In this document: positions 1 through 6,184 of the stretch, piece after piece
Layout: each line of letters begins with the position of its first letter
Position numbering within the stretch: position 1 is the first letter of the stretch
Source: JACQFZ01 sp036381895
GTDB lineage: Bacteria; Pseudomonadota; Gammaproteobacteria; Acidiferrobacterales; Sulfurifustaceae
Direction: 5' to 3'
Length of the DNA: 7,983 nt
Assembly (NCBI GenBank): GCA_036381895.1
Contig: DASVBY010000076.1
Span: 1-7,983 of the forward strand
Made by a program: the position numbers and the translations under genes
Notes under the pieces: generated by a model
What the model saw: the letters and a program-made list of their open reading frames with translations, nothing else
What the model was told of the DNA's origin: nothing
The model's database searches: none

Positions 1-303
1 GCCGAGCGCATGCTCGCGCGCGGCGCCGCCGATGCGCTCGTCTGGATCTCCGCGTTCGAGCCGCTGCCGCCGCCCGCGGCCGGCGTCCCGACGGTCGCCC
101 TCGTCCGTCCCGGCGCGCGCTTCGAGACACCGCCCGACGTCGGCTTCGCGGTCGCGACCCCGGGCGTCGAGCAGGCGGGCCAGGCGTTCCGCTGCGACAA
201 CGTCGTGGCGCTGCCGCTGCGCCGCCTGCGCGCCGCAAACCTGCCTTCCGTCGCGGACGTGCTCGAGGCGATCGCATCGCGCCTCGGCCCGACACCATGC
301 TGA
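1..303 (+). CDS. fhcB: Formyltransferase/hydrolase complex subunit B, C-terminal end (partial)
   Basis: The reading frame is open from the first base and ends at a TGA at 301-303, so only about the last 100 residues are present and the start lies left of the window. The visible tail ends with a DNVVALPLRRLR segment and a final helix (SVADVLEAIASRL), which fits the C-terminus of the FwdB/FmdB-like subunit. In bacteria FhcB is homologous to the catalytic subunit of archaeal formylmethanofuran dehydrogenase but is known to have lost the molybdopterin/tungsten and Fe-S sites; those regions are outside the window, so this cannot be checked here. Identity rests mainly on context: the stop overlaps the fhcA start by 7 bases (ATGCTGA) and fhcA, fhcD and fhcC follow. 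The role is structural within the cytoplasmic Fhc complex. The internal ATG at 10 is not the real start. Confidence 0.82.
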   Translation, partial: AERMLARGAADALVWISAFEPLPPPAAGVPTVALVRPGARFETPPDVGFAVATPGVEQAGQAFRCDNVVALPLRRLRAANLPSVADVLEAIASRLGPTPC

Positions 304-1964
304 TCCGGCTCGCCCGCGGCACCGTCTACGATCCCGTGCACGGGCTCGACGGCGTGCGGCGCGATCTCTACGTGCGCGACGGCCGCATCGTCGCCGACCC
401 GGGGCCCGGGGCCGCGATCGACCAGGACATCGACCTCGACGGCGCCGTGGTCATGGCCGGCGCCATCGATCTGCACACCCACATCGCCGGCGGCAAGCTC
501 AACCTCGCGCGCGCCATGCTGCCCGAGGATCACCGGCACGATCCGCTCCCGCGCACGGAGCGCACGCGCGCCGGCACCGGACGTGCCGTGCCCTCGACCT
601 TCGCCACCGGCTACCGCTACGCCCAGATGGGCTACACCGCCTGCTTCGAGCCCGCGATCGTGCCCGCGAACGCGCGCCACGCGCACCTCGAGATGGGCGA
701 TACGCCGATGGTCGACAAGGGTGGCTACGCGCTCCTCGGCAGCGACGATTTCCTCCTCGGGCTGCTCGCCGAGGGCGCGGAGCAGGCGGTCGTCAACGAC
801 TACGTCGCCTGGACGCTCGCGGCCACGCAGTGCATCGGCATCAAGGTCGTGAACCCGGGCGGCATCAGTGCGTTCAAGTTCAACGCGCGCCGCCTCGATC
901 TCGACGAAGCCTCGCCGCACTACGGCGTGACGCCGCGGCGGGTCGTCGCGGCGCTCACGCGCGCGCTCGAGGAGCTCGGGGTGCCGCATCCGTTGCACGT
1001 GCACACGAGCAATCTCGGCGTACCGGGGAACATCGCGACCACGCTCGCGACGATGGACGCGGCCGAGGGCCGGCCGATCCACCTCACGCACGTGCAGTTC
1101 CACAGCTACGGCACCGAAGGCGAGCGCGGTTTCTCCTCGGCGGCGGCGCAGCTCGCCGAGGCGGTGAATGCGCGCCCGAACGTGAGCATCGACGTCGGCC
1201 AGATCATGTTCGGGCAGACGGTTACCGCCTCCGCCGACACCATGCGCCAGTACGCGAACCGCCGCCACGCGCACCCGAAGAAGTGGCTCTGCATGGACAT
1301 CGAGTGCGAAGCGGGCTGCGGCGTGGTGCCGTTTCGCTACCGCGACCGCAACTTCGTCAACGCGCTGCAGTGGGCGATCGGCCTCGAGCTGTTCCTGCTC
1401 GTGAAGGACCCCTGGCGCGTGTTCCTCACGACCGATCACCCGAACGGCGCACCGTTCCAGAGCTATCCGCACCTGATCCGCCTGCTCATGGACCGCGGCT
1501 ACCGCCGCCAGGCGTTCGCGGCGATTCACCCGGACGCGCAGAAAGCGAGCGTCGTCGGCGCGCTCGAGCGCGAGTACTCGCTCTACGAGATCGCGATCCT
1601 GACGCGCGCGGGCCCGGCGCGCATCCTCGGGCTCGCCGACCGCGGGCACCTCGGGGAAGGGGCGCGCGCCGACATCACGGTGTACGGCGACCAGCCGGAC
1701 CGCGGGCGCATGTTCCGTACGCCGCGCTACGTGTTCAAGGACGGCCGCCTGGTCGTCCAGAACGGCGAGATCGTCGACGTCGCCTGGGGCGCGACGCACG
1801 TGGTGCGGCCCGAGTACGACCGCTCGATCGAGCGCCGGCTCGCGGCGTACTTCGAGCGCTACCGCACGGTGCGGCTGCCGAACTTCGCGATCGCCGACGA
1901 CGAGATCGCGGCCGGCGGCCGCGGCCGCCTGATCGTCGAGCCCTGCCGGCGCCGAAGCGCATGA
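297..1964 (+). CDS. fhcA: Formyltransferase/hydrolase complex subunit A (formylmethanofuran hydrolase, amidohydrolase family)
   Basis: A 555-residue protein, full length for FwdA/FmdA/FhcA. It is the hydrolase of the Fhc complex: it cleaves formyl-methylofuran to formate and methylofuran in the cytoplasm, the last step of H4MPT-linked formaldehyde oxidation. Amidohydrolase metal-site residues are all visible: the HxH pair H60/H62 in DLHTHIAGG, K183 in GIKVVNPGG (the expected carboxylated lysine), H234/H236 in HPLHVHTSN, H262/H265 in IHLTHVQFHSYG, and the catalytic-type aspartate D380 in FLTTDHPNGAPF. A composite N-terminal beta-sandwich precedes the barrel and resumes near 445-495 (GARADITVYG, VFKDGRLVVQNGEIV). 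The ATG at 297 overlaps the fhcB stop, with no clear Shine-Dalgarno, so translational coupling is likely. The 3' end overlaps fhcD by 4 bases. With an intact dinuclear-metal site it should be active. Assignment to FhcA rather than a dihydropyrimidinase-like amidohydrolase rests on the sequence and on the fhc neighbours. Confidence 0.96.
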   Translation: MLIRLARGTVYDPVHGLDGVRRDLYVRDGRIVADPGPGAAIDQDIDLDGAVVMAGAIDLHTHIAGGKLNLARAMLPEDHRHDPLPRTERTRAGTGRAVPSTFATGYRYAQMGYTACFEPAIVPANARHAHLEMGDTPMVDKGGYALLGSDDFLLGLLAEGAEQAVVNDYVAWTLAATQCIGIKVVNPGGISAFKFNARRLDLDEASPHYGVTPRRVVAALTRALEELGVPHPLHVHTSNLGVPGNIATTLATMDAAEGRPIHLTHVQFHSYGTEGERGFSSAAAQLAEAVNARPNVSIDVGQIMFGQTVTASADTMRQYANRRHAHPKKWLCMDIECEAGCGVVPFRYRDRNFVNALQWAIGLELFLLVKDPWRVFLTTDHPNGAPFQSYPHLIRLLMDRGYRRQAFAAIHPDAQKASVVGALEREYSLYEIAILTRAGPARILGLADRGHLGEGARADITVYGDQPDRGRMFRTPRYVFKDGRLVVQNGEIVDVAWGATHVVRPEYDRSIERRLAAYFERYRTVRLPNFAIADDEIAAGGRGRLIVEPCRRRSA

Positions 1965-2857
1965 TCATCAGCGGCGTCGAGATCGAGGACACGTTCGCCG
2001 AAGCGTTCGGCATGGTCGCGACGCGCGTGATCATCACCGCCGCCAACCCGACGTGGGCGCAGCACGCGGCGGCGTCGATGACCGGCTTCGCCACCTCGGT
2101 CATCGGCTGCGGCCTCGAGGCCGGGATCGAGCGCACGCTCGCCGCCGAGGAGACGCCGGACGGCCGCCCGGGGGTCTCGGTGCTGCTCTTCGGCATGTCG
2201 CAGAAGGACCTCGCGAAGCGCGTCGAGACGCGCATCGGCCAGTGCGTGCTCACCTGCCCGACCACCGCCGTCTTCAGCGGCATGGAGGGCACGGCGCGCA
2301 TTCCGCTCGGCCGCAACCTGCGCTATTTCGGCGACGGCTTCCAGGCCTCGAAGCTCATCGGCGGCAGGCGCTACTGGCGCGTGCCGGTGATGGACGGGGA
2401 GTTCCTCTGCGAGGAGGATGCCGGCTGCAGCCCGGCCGTCGGCGGCGGCAATCTCATCGTGCTCGCGGCCTCGCAATCGCAGGCGCTCGCCGCGTGCGAA
2501 GCCGCGGTCGCGTCGATGCGCCGCCTCGCGAACGTCATTATGCCGTTCCCGGGCGGGCTGGTGCGCTCGGGCTCGAAGGTCGGCTCGCGCTACAAGGCGG
2601 TACCCGCATCCACCAACGACGCCTACTGCCCGACGCTGCGCGGGCTCACGCGCTCGCGGCTCACGCCAGACGTCGAAGCCGTGCTCGAGATCGTGATCGA
2701 CGGCCTCAGCGCCGAGGACGTACGCACCGCGATGCGTGCGGGCATCCACGCGATCTGTGCGCTCGGCGCGGCCGAAGGCATCCGGCGCATCTCGGCCGGG
2801 AACTACGGCGGCAAGCTCGGGCAGTTCCAGTTCCCGCTGCGGGAGATCGCCGCATGA
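1961..2857 (+). CDS. fhcD: Formylmethanofuran:H4MPT formyltransferase, subunit D of the Fhc complex
   Basis: A 298-residue protein, the normal length for Ftr/FhcD. It transfers the formyl group from N5-formyl-H4MPT to methylofuran, handing the product to FhcA in the same complex. The sequence is recognisable as Ftr from end to end: the N-terminal MIISGVEIEDTFAEAFGM, the ITAANPTWAQHAA segment, VIGCGLEAGIER, CVLTCPTTAVFSG, the glycine-rich AVGGGNLIVLAAS, and the C-terminal lobe with MPFPGGLVRSGSKVGSRYK, NDAYCPTLRG and a NYGGKLGQFQFPLRE tail. The start ATG at 1961 shares ATGA with the fhcA stop. No convincing Shine-Dalgarno precedes it, so it is probably translated by re-initiation after fhcA. 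The end overlaps fhcC by another ATGA. The same frame is open far upstream through fhcA, but that extension is arginine-rich GC noise. No frameshift or missing block was seen. Confidence 0.96.
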   Translation: MIISGVEIEDTFAEAFGMVATRVIITAANPTWAQHAAASMTGFATSVIGCGLEAGIERTLAAEETPDGRPGVSVLLFGMSQKDLAKRVETRIGQCVLTCPTTAVFSGMEGTARIPLGRNLRYFGDGFQASKLIGGRRYWRVPVMDGEFLCEEDAGCSPAVGGGNLIVLAASQSQALAACEAAVASMRRLANVIMPFPGGLVRSGSKVGSRYKAVPASTNDAYCPTLRGLTRSRLTPDVEAVLEIVIDGLSAEDVRTAMRAGIHAICALGAAEGIRRISAGNYGGKLGQFQFPLREIAA

Positions 2858-3669
2858 GCGCGCTCGTGCTCGAGCTGCGCGAACCGGTGCCCGCGCGCGT
2901 CGACCTCCGCGGCGTGACGCCCGACCGGCTCGAAGGGCTCTCGGCGCGCGCGATCGGTGCGATCGAAGTCGTGGCCGGCGCGCGGCCCGTCGCGCTCGAG
3001 CGGCTCTTCGCGATCAGCGGCGACGCGCCCGGCGAGCTCGTGCTGCGCGGGGCCACCGCCTGCCTCGACGGCATCGGCGCCGGCATGCGCGCCGGGCGCA
3101 TCGTCGTCGAAGGCGACGCCGGCGATTACGTGGCGCAGGACATGCGCGCGGGCGAGATCATCGTGCGCGGGAACGCCGGCGCCTATGCCGCGAGCGGCAT
3201 GCGCGGCGGGGTGCTGCGCATCACGGGCAATGCCGGGGACTGTCTCGGCGCCGTGCACGCCGGCGCGCGCTACGGCCTGCGCGGCGGGACCGTCATCGTG
3301 CACGGCAACGCCGGAGCACGCGCGGGCGAGCGCCAGCGGCGCGGCCAGATCCTGATCCGGGGCGATGCCGGCGACTGGCTCGGGGCCCGCATGGTGGCGG
3401 GCACGATCATGGTGCTCGGGCGCACCGGGCGCCTCGCCGGCTTCGGCATGCGCCGCGGCTCGCTCCTACTCGCGCAGGCACCCGCGTCGCTGCCGGGCTC
3501 GTTCAACGAGAGCGGCCGGCACCACCTGAGCTTTCTCTCGCTCTACCTGCGCAGCCTGCACGCGCTCGACCCCGCCTTCGCTGCGCTCGATCCGGGCCGC
3601 GCCACCGTGCGCCGCTTCGTCGGCGACCGCGGCTGCAACGGCAAGGGCGAGGTGCTCGTCTGGCTGTAG
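2854..3669 (+). CDS. fhcC: Formyltransferase/hydrolase complex subunit C (beta-helix subunit)
   Basis: A 271-residue protein of the FwdC/FhcC type. It is a structural subunit that binds the FhcA/FhcB part of the complex and has the GXGXG-type right-handed beta-helix also found at the C-terminus of glutamate synthase. The repeats are easy to see from about residue 60 to 205: units such as GIGAGMRAGRIVVEGDAG, QDMRAGEIIVRGNAG, SGMRGGVLRITGNAG, LRGGTVIVHGNAG, RRGQILIRGDAG and ARMVAGTIMVLG, spaced roughly 19-25 residues. The C-terminal 60 residues (from SFNESGRHH) leave the repeat and probably form the docking tail. The start ATG at 2854 shares ATGA with the fhcD stop and has a GGGAG 8 bases upstream (2841-2845), the best ribosome-binding site in the operon interior. 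It is the last fhc gene here; the stop is TAG at 3667-3669, and what follows is intergenic. Confidence 0.95.
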   Translation: MSALVLELREPVPARVDLRGVTPDRLEGLSARAIGAIEVVAGARPVALERLFAISGDAPGELVLRGATACLDGIGAGMRAGRIVVEGDAGDYVAQDMRAGEIIVRGNAGAYAASGMRGGVLRITGNAGDCLGAVHAGARYGLRGGTVIVHGNAGARAGERQRRGQILIRGDAGDWLGARMVAGTIMVLGRTGRLAGFGMRRGSLLLAQAPASLPGSFNESGRHHLSFLSLYLRSLHALDPAFAALDPGRATVRRFVGDRGCNGKGEVLVWL

Positions 3670-3701
3670 CGCGCCGTCGGTAAACGCAGTCGCAGCGCCC
3701 C

Positions 3702-3813
3702 TGTCATTGCGAGGAGCGCGCATCGCGACGAAGCAATCTCGCAAACCTCGGAACGGCTTCCGGAAGCGCTCGAGCCGGCGTCGGGAGATCGCTTCGCTGC
3801 GCTCGCAATGACA
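3702..3813. repeat. Palindromic intergenic repeat of the CHCERSEAI kind
   Basis: A 112-bp element bounded by perfect 12-bp inverted ends, TGTCATTGCGAG at 3702-3713 and its complement at 3802-3813. Inside these is a second matching pair, GAAGCAATCTC at 3730-3740 against GAGATCGCTTC at 3785-3795 (one mismatch). The left arm carries 16 bases between the two blocks and the right arm only 6, so the arms are imperfect. Read on the minus strand the right arm translates to CHCERSEAI, a string I know from many spurious hypothetical proteins in bacterial genomes, which marks a widely dispersed non-coding repeat. It sits between the convergent ends of fhcC and the PCD gene, as such elements often do. 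No target-site duplication is obvious. It could fold in RNA from either strand and help end transcription, but it has no T tract. Confidence 0.85.
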
Positions 3814-3852
3814 GCCGCGGTTCGATGCGGTCGCAACGACATGCACTTCGAC

Positions 3853-3871
3853 CAAGGCACAACCTCCTTGG
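3853..3871 (-). promoter_or_regulatory. Perfect Shine-Dalgarno plus TTG with no credible gene (orphan ribosome-binding site)
   Basis: On the minus strand AAGGAGGT (complement of 3862-3869) is followed after 6 bases by TTG (complement of 3853-3855), the spacing of a real start. It lies 33 bases or more beyond the PCD stop and on the same strand. The frame it opens reads MVEVHVVATASNRG and then runs straight into the intergenic repeat (CHCERSEAI), continuing antisense to fhcC until 3466; that is not a believable protein. CCAAGG (3852-3857) and CCTTGG (3866-3871) are complementary, so a 6-bp hairpin could hide both the Shine-Dalgarno and the TTG. It may be the remnant of a third gene of the pterin operon cut by the repeat, or simply a stem-loop at the 3' end of the PCD message. 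Function is not established. Confidence 0.35.
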
Positions 3872-3904
3872 CCCGGGCCCGATATTACCGACCGGCGCTC
3901 TGGC

Positions 3905-4291
3905 CTAGTCGTACTTGATGTACTTGAACCGCGGGTCGTCCGGCGTCCCTTCGAGCGGGCCGCCCTCCTTCTTCGGCTGCCACATGATCACCTCCTCGAT
4001 CTTCCTGGCGAGCGCGAAGTCCTTCTCGGTGATGCCCTTCGCCGCGTGGTTCTTGAGCTTCACGATCACGAACGCGTACGACACCGTGAGGTCCGGGTGG
4101 TGGAATGCCGCTTCGGCGAGATGGCCCACGGTGTTCACCACCATGAGCGTCGACTTCCAGCCGGCGGTCTTGTACCTGCGCCGGATCCAGCCGTCCTCGA
4201 GATACCAGTGCGGCAGCTCCTCTTTGAGCCGCTCCTGCACTTCCTCGTCCGGATACACTTCCTCGGGCTTGCGTTGCCGCCAGCCAGCCAT
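3905..4291 (-). CDS. Pterin-4a-carbinolamine dehydratase (PCD/DCoH family)
   Basis: A 128-residue cytoplasmic protein. The PCD active-site pattern is present: HHP at residues 64-66, then VSYAFVIVKLKNH ending at H82, then the conserved GITEKDFALARKIEEV helix. Family members dehydrate 4a-hydroxytetrahydropterin to quinonoid dihydropterin, recycling the cofactor of aromatic amino-acid hydroxylases; some bacterial members have other or unknown roles, including Rubisco assembly. The core is normal, but residues about 104-128 (WQPKKEGG to YIKYD) form a C-terminal tail beyond the usual 90-115 residue length. The ATG is fixed by a perfect AAGGAGGT 5 bases upstream (4297-4304). folK ends 3 bases before this start and its stop lies inside that Shine-Dalgarno, so the two are co-transcribed and probably coupled. 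No hydroxylase gene is in the window, and the pterin partner could equally be the H4MPT or folate pathway. Confidence 0.9.
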   Translation of the reverse strand: MAGWRQRKPEEVYPDEEVQERLKEELPHWYLEDGWIRRRYKTAGWKSTLMVVNTVGHLAEAAFHHPDLTVSYAFVIVKLKNHAAKGITEKDFALARKIEEVIMWQPKKEGGPLEGTPDDPRFKYIKYD

Positions 4292-4294
4292 AGC

Positions 4295-4852
4295 TCACCT
4301 CCTTTCGGTATGCGCCGCCTGCCCGCGCACGGATTGCGGTTCGTCGAGCCGCGCGATGCGCTGATCCGCGCAGCCGGCGAGCAGATCGGCGACGCGGCCG
4401 CGGCCCGGCACGACGAGCGCGGGCGCGATCTCGTGCAGCGGCACGAGCACGAACGCACGCGTGTGCAGCCGCGGATGCGGCACCGTCAGCGACGGAGCGT
4501 CCGATGCCCAGTCGCCGTAGAGCAGCAGGTCGAGATCCAGCGTGCGCGGTCCGTTGACGGGACCGGTACGCACGCGCCCGTGCCGCCGTTCGATCTCGAG
4601 CAGCCGCTCCATCAGCTCTGCGGGCGCGAGCCGCGTGCGGATGCGGCAGACGGCGTTGATGAAATCGGCCTGCGCCGTATAACCGATCGGCGCAGTGCGG
4701 TAGAGCGAGGAGCAGCGATCGACGCGGGTACGCGGCAATGCCGCGAGCGCCTCGATGCCCCGGCGCACTTGCGCCACCGGCTCATCCAGGTTGCTGCCGA
4801 GGCCGACATAGGCCTCGACCTCCGGAACGTCGCTGTTCGATGAACGGTTCAT
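4295..4852 (-). CDS. folK: 2-amino-4-hydroxy-6-hydroxymethyldihydropteridine pyrophosphokinase (HPPK)
   Basis: A 185-residue cytoplasmic enzyme that transfers pyrophosphate from ATP to 6-hydroxymethyl-7,8-dihydropterin, the step before dihydropteroate synthase in folate synthesis. Motifs are complete: YVGLGSN at residues 15-21, SSLYRTAPIG at 48-57, DFINAV at 63-68, LEIERRHGRVR at 85-95, the magnesium-binding PRTLDLDLLLYG with D106 and D108, and PHPRLHTRAFVLVPL at 125-139. The length is slightly above the usual 160-ish residues because of an N-terminal lead and a C-terminal tail. The ATG at 4852 is the only usual start codon before YVGLGSN; its Shine-Dalgarno is poor. The open frame extends to 5278 but the extra part overlaps the divergent EF-hand gene and has no similarity. 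It heads a two-gene unit with the PCD gene. The same product is a plausible precursor for H4MPT as well as folate, which would link it to fhc; that is inference. Confidence 0.95.
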   Translation of the reverse strand: MNRSSNSDVPEVEAYVGLGSNLDEPVAQVRRGIEALAALPRTRVDRCSSLYRTAPIGYTAQADFINAVCRIRTRLAPAELMERLLEIERRHGRVRTGPVNGPRTLDLDLLLYGDWASDAPSLTVPHPRLHTRAFVLVPLHEIAPALVVPGRGRVADLLAGCADQRIARLDEPQSVRGQAAHTERR

Positions 4853-5035
4853 GGGCGCACGGTGCCAAAGAGCGATCTTAACGCGGCGCGGCGAGCGCGG
4901 GCAGGCGGCCTGCGGCGCGCCATCGGGGCGTATACGTCTGCTGCCGTTGCGGGAATGCCAGCGAAGTTGCTGACAGACACCCGCGCGTTCGGCGCAGTAG
5001 CATGCCGTATTGCCTGACGACCAAGGAGGCGTCGT
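4853..5035. promoter_or_regulatory. Divergent intergenic region, presumed promoters of folK and the EF-hand gene
   Basis: folK leaves leftward and the EF-hand gene rightward, so both promoters should lie in these 183 bases. I see no good sigma-70 pair. The best hints are an 8-bp palindrome CGTATACG at 4929-4936, a TTAAGAT reading toward folK (complement of about 4876-4882), and TTGCTGACAG at 4967-4976 pointing to the EF-hand gene but without a convincing -10. The strong Shine-Dalgarno AAGGAGG at 5023-5029, 6 bases before the ATG at 5036, fixes the EF-hand gene start. No repeat or RNA gene was recognised here. Confidence 0.45.
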
Positions 5036-5578
5036 ATGCAGCTCAGCAAATGGATTGCTTTGGGCGTCGCGGTGGGAGCGTTCTCGAACGTGTCCCTGTT
5101 GTACGCCGCGGCGGGTGAGCAGAGGAACGTGCAGCAGGTGCCGCAGAAGGAAACCTATCCGGGGCGCGTCACCGGCGAGACGCCGAGCGCCGATCCGGGC
5201 GGCGTGCGCGGCACGGCACCGCCTTCGCCCGGCGCCGGCGAGCGGAAGGACAGCGTCACGGTGACGCCGCCCGCGCACCGTACGCCGGGCGCCTCTCCCG
5301 GAACCGTGACCGCAGTGGAGCCCCGCGGCGCCTTCGGCCAGGCCGACAAGAACCGCAGCGGCTTCATCGAGCAGGAGGAAGCGAGCGAAGTGCAGGGCCT
5401 CGATTTCATGCAGGCGGACGCCGACCGCGACGGGCGCTTGTCGCTGTCCGAGTTCGAAGCGGCCACCGGCAAGGGCGCGGGTGCCGAAACGGCCGAGCAG
5501 GCCGGTCAGGAGTCCGGCTCGGGCGCGGCTCCCGGATCGGGCCCGGAATCGTCGGGGAGCGGCTCACCCACCCGCTAA
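5036..5578 (+). CDS. Secreted protein with two EF-hand calcium-binding loops
   Basis: A 180-residue protein of no named family. Residues 1-26 look like a Sec signal peptide: K5, a hydrophobic stretch, and an AAA cleavage site before G27, so it should act in the periplasm or outside the cell. Residues 27-98 are proline-, glycine- and threonine-rich and probably disordered. Two canonical 12-residue EF-hand loops follow: DKNRSGFIEQEE (D104-E115) and DADRDGRLSLSE (D128-E139), each with Asp at 1, Asp or Asn at 3, Ser or Asp at 5, Gly at 6 and Glu at 12. Only 12 residues separate the loops. The last 40 residues are low-complexity Gly/Ser/Glu/Ala. The start is set by AAGGAGG 6 bases upstream. It is a lone gene between folK (divergent) and the cytochrome gene (convergent). 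Metal binding is a safe reading; the metal and the role are unknown. Confidence 0.85.
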   Translation: MQLSKWIALGVAVGAFSNVSLLYAAAGEQRNVQQVPQKETYPGRVTGETPSADPGGVRGTAPPSPGAGERKDSVTVTPPAHRTPGASPGTVTAVEPRGAFGQADKNRSGFIEQEEASEVQGLDFMQADADRDGRLSLSEFEAATGKGAGAETAEQAGQESGSGAAPGSGPESSGSGSPTR

Positions 5579-5579
5579 G

Positions 5580-5617
5580 GGCTGACGCGCCGCGGCGGCG
5601 CGCGATCGGCTTCAGCC
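5580..5617. terminator. Hairpin between convergent genes, possible bidirectional terminator
   Basis: A perfect 7-bp GC stem, CGCGCCG at 5586-5592 and CGGCGCG at 5596-5602 with a 3-base loop, lies in the 33-base gap between the EF-hand stop and the cytochrome b561 stop. An outer pair GGCTGA (5580-5585) and TCAGCC (5612-5617) can extend it into a branched or bulged structure. There is no T run on either side, so intrinsic termination would be weak; the position between two 3' ends is the main argument. Confidence 0.4.
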
Positions 5618-6184
5618 GCGCGTGTGCCGCGGCCAGAGGATGCGGCTCACCACACCCTCGCGCCGCCACGCATGCACGAGCGCGGCGGCGGCGTGGAGCG
5701 CGATGAGCGCGACGAAGAGATACGACGTGTAGCGGTGTATGCCGCTGAAGAGCGCGTTCAGCGTTTCGTGCTCCCAGCCCCAGCGCGGCAGCGTGATACC
5801 CCAGAAGCGCGTCGGGTACTTGTAGAACTCCGCGGAGACGTAGCCGGCGACGGGCATGACGATCATGCAGGCGTAGAGCAGCGCGTGATTGAGGCGCGCC
5901 GCCCGCGCCTGCCATGCCGGAACGCTCGCGGGCAGCGGCGGCGGCGGATGCGTGAGGCGCCAGCCGATGCGCACCGCGATCAGGAGCGCGGCCGTGAGGC
6001 CGAGCGACTTGTGCAGCGCGAAGTACGGGGAACGCACCGGCCCCAACGGCAGATCGGTCATGTACCACCCGAGTCCGATCTGCGCGAAGATCACCGCGAC
6101 CAGCACCCAGTGGAGCACGATCGCGGTGCGGGTGTAGGCGCCGGCGGCTTCGTGCACCGCAGGCGCCCGCCCGACGGCGCTCAC
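5612..6184 (-). CDS. Cytochrome b561 (CybB/YceJ-like inner-membrane di-haem protein)
   Basis: About 190 residues, the usual length of prokaryotic cytochrome b561. Four hydrophobic segments are visible at roughly residues 21-41, 55-75, 100-120 and 150-172. Candidate haem b ligands sit where the family expects them: H25 in IVLHWVLV, H58 in ALHKSLGL, H150 in GIHRYTSY and H164 in ALHAAAALVH, with the last pair 14 apart. Such proteins carry electrons from quinol or other donors in the inner membrane; some accept electrons from superoxide. I chose the GTG at 6184 because it overlaps the stop of the upstream propeller gene as GTGA, the pattern of translational coupling; an in-frame ATG at 6202 is also possible and would add 6 residues. 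Neither has a strong Shine-Dalgarno. The shared operon suggests the propeller and the cytochrome act together, but the electron donor is not known. Confidence 0.9.
   Translation of the reverse strand: MSAVGRAPAVHEAAGAYTRTAIVLHWVLVAVIFAQIGLGWYMTDLPLGPVRSPYFALHKSLGLTAALLIAVRIGWRLTHPPPPLPASVPAWQARAARLNHALLYACMIVMPVAGYVSAEFYKYPTRFWGITLPRWGWEHETLNALFSGIHRYTSYLFVALIALHAAAALVHAWRREGVVSRILWPRHTRG

Noticed and set aside
1859..2749. Long minus-strand open frame opposite fhcD
   Set aside because: It is antisense to a clearly conserved gene, with Arg/Ala/His-rich low-complexity translation and no motif.
32..2857. A 941-codon open frame running from fhcB through fhcA into fhcD
   Set aside because: Its first two thirds are arginine-rich and repetitive in composition, the usual product of an alternative frame in GC-rich DNA. 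Only the part from 1961 is a real gene (fhcD), with an ATGA junction.
3466..3855. Minus-strand frame from the TTG after the orphan ribosome-binding site
   Set aside because: Most of it is the intergenic repeat and antisense fhcC. The ribosome-binding site is reported, but not a protein.
3869..3880. GGCCCGGGCC palindrome beyond the PCD stop as a terminator
   Set aside because: A short GC palindrome with no loop and no T tract is expected by chance at this base composition.
4046..4843. Plus-strand open frame opposite the PCD gene and folK
   Set aside because: It overlaps two motif-complete genes on the other strand and its translation has no recognisable domain.
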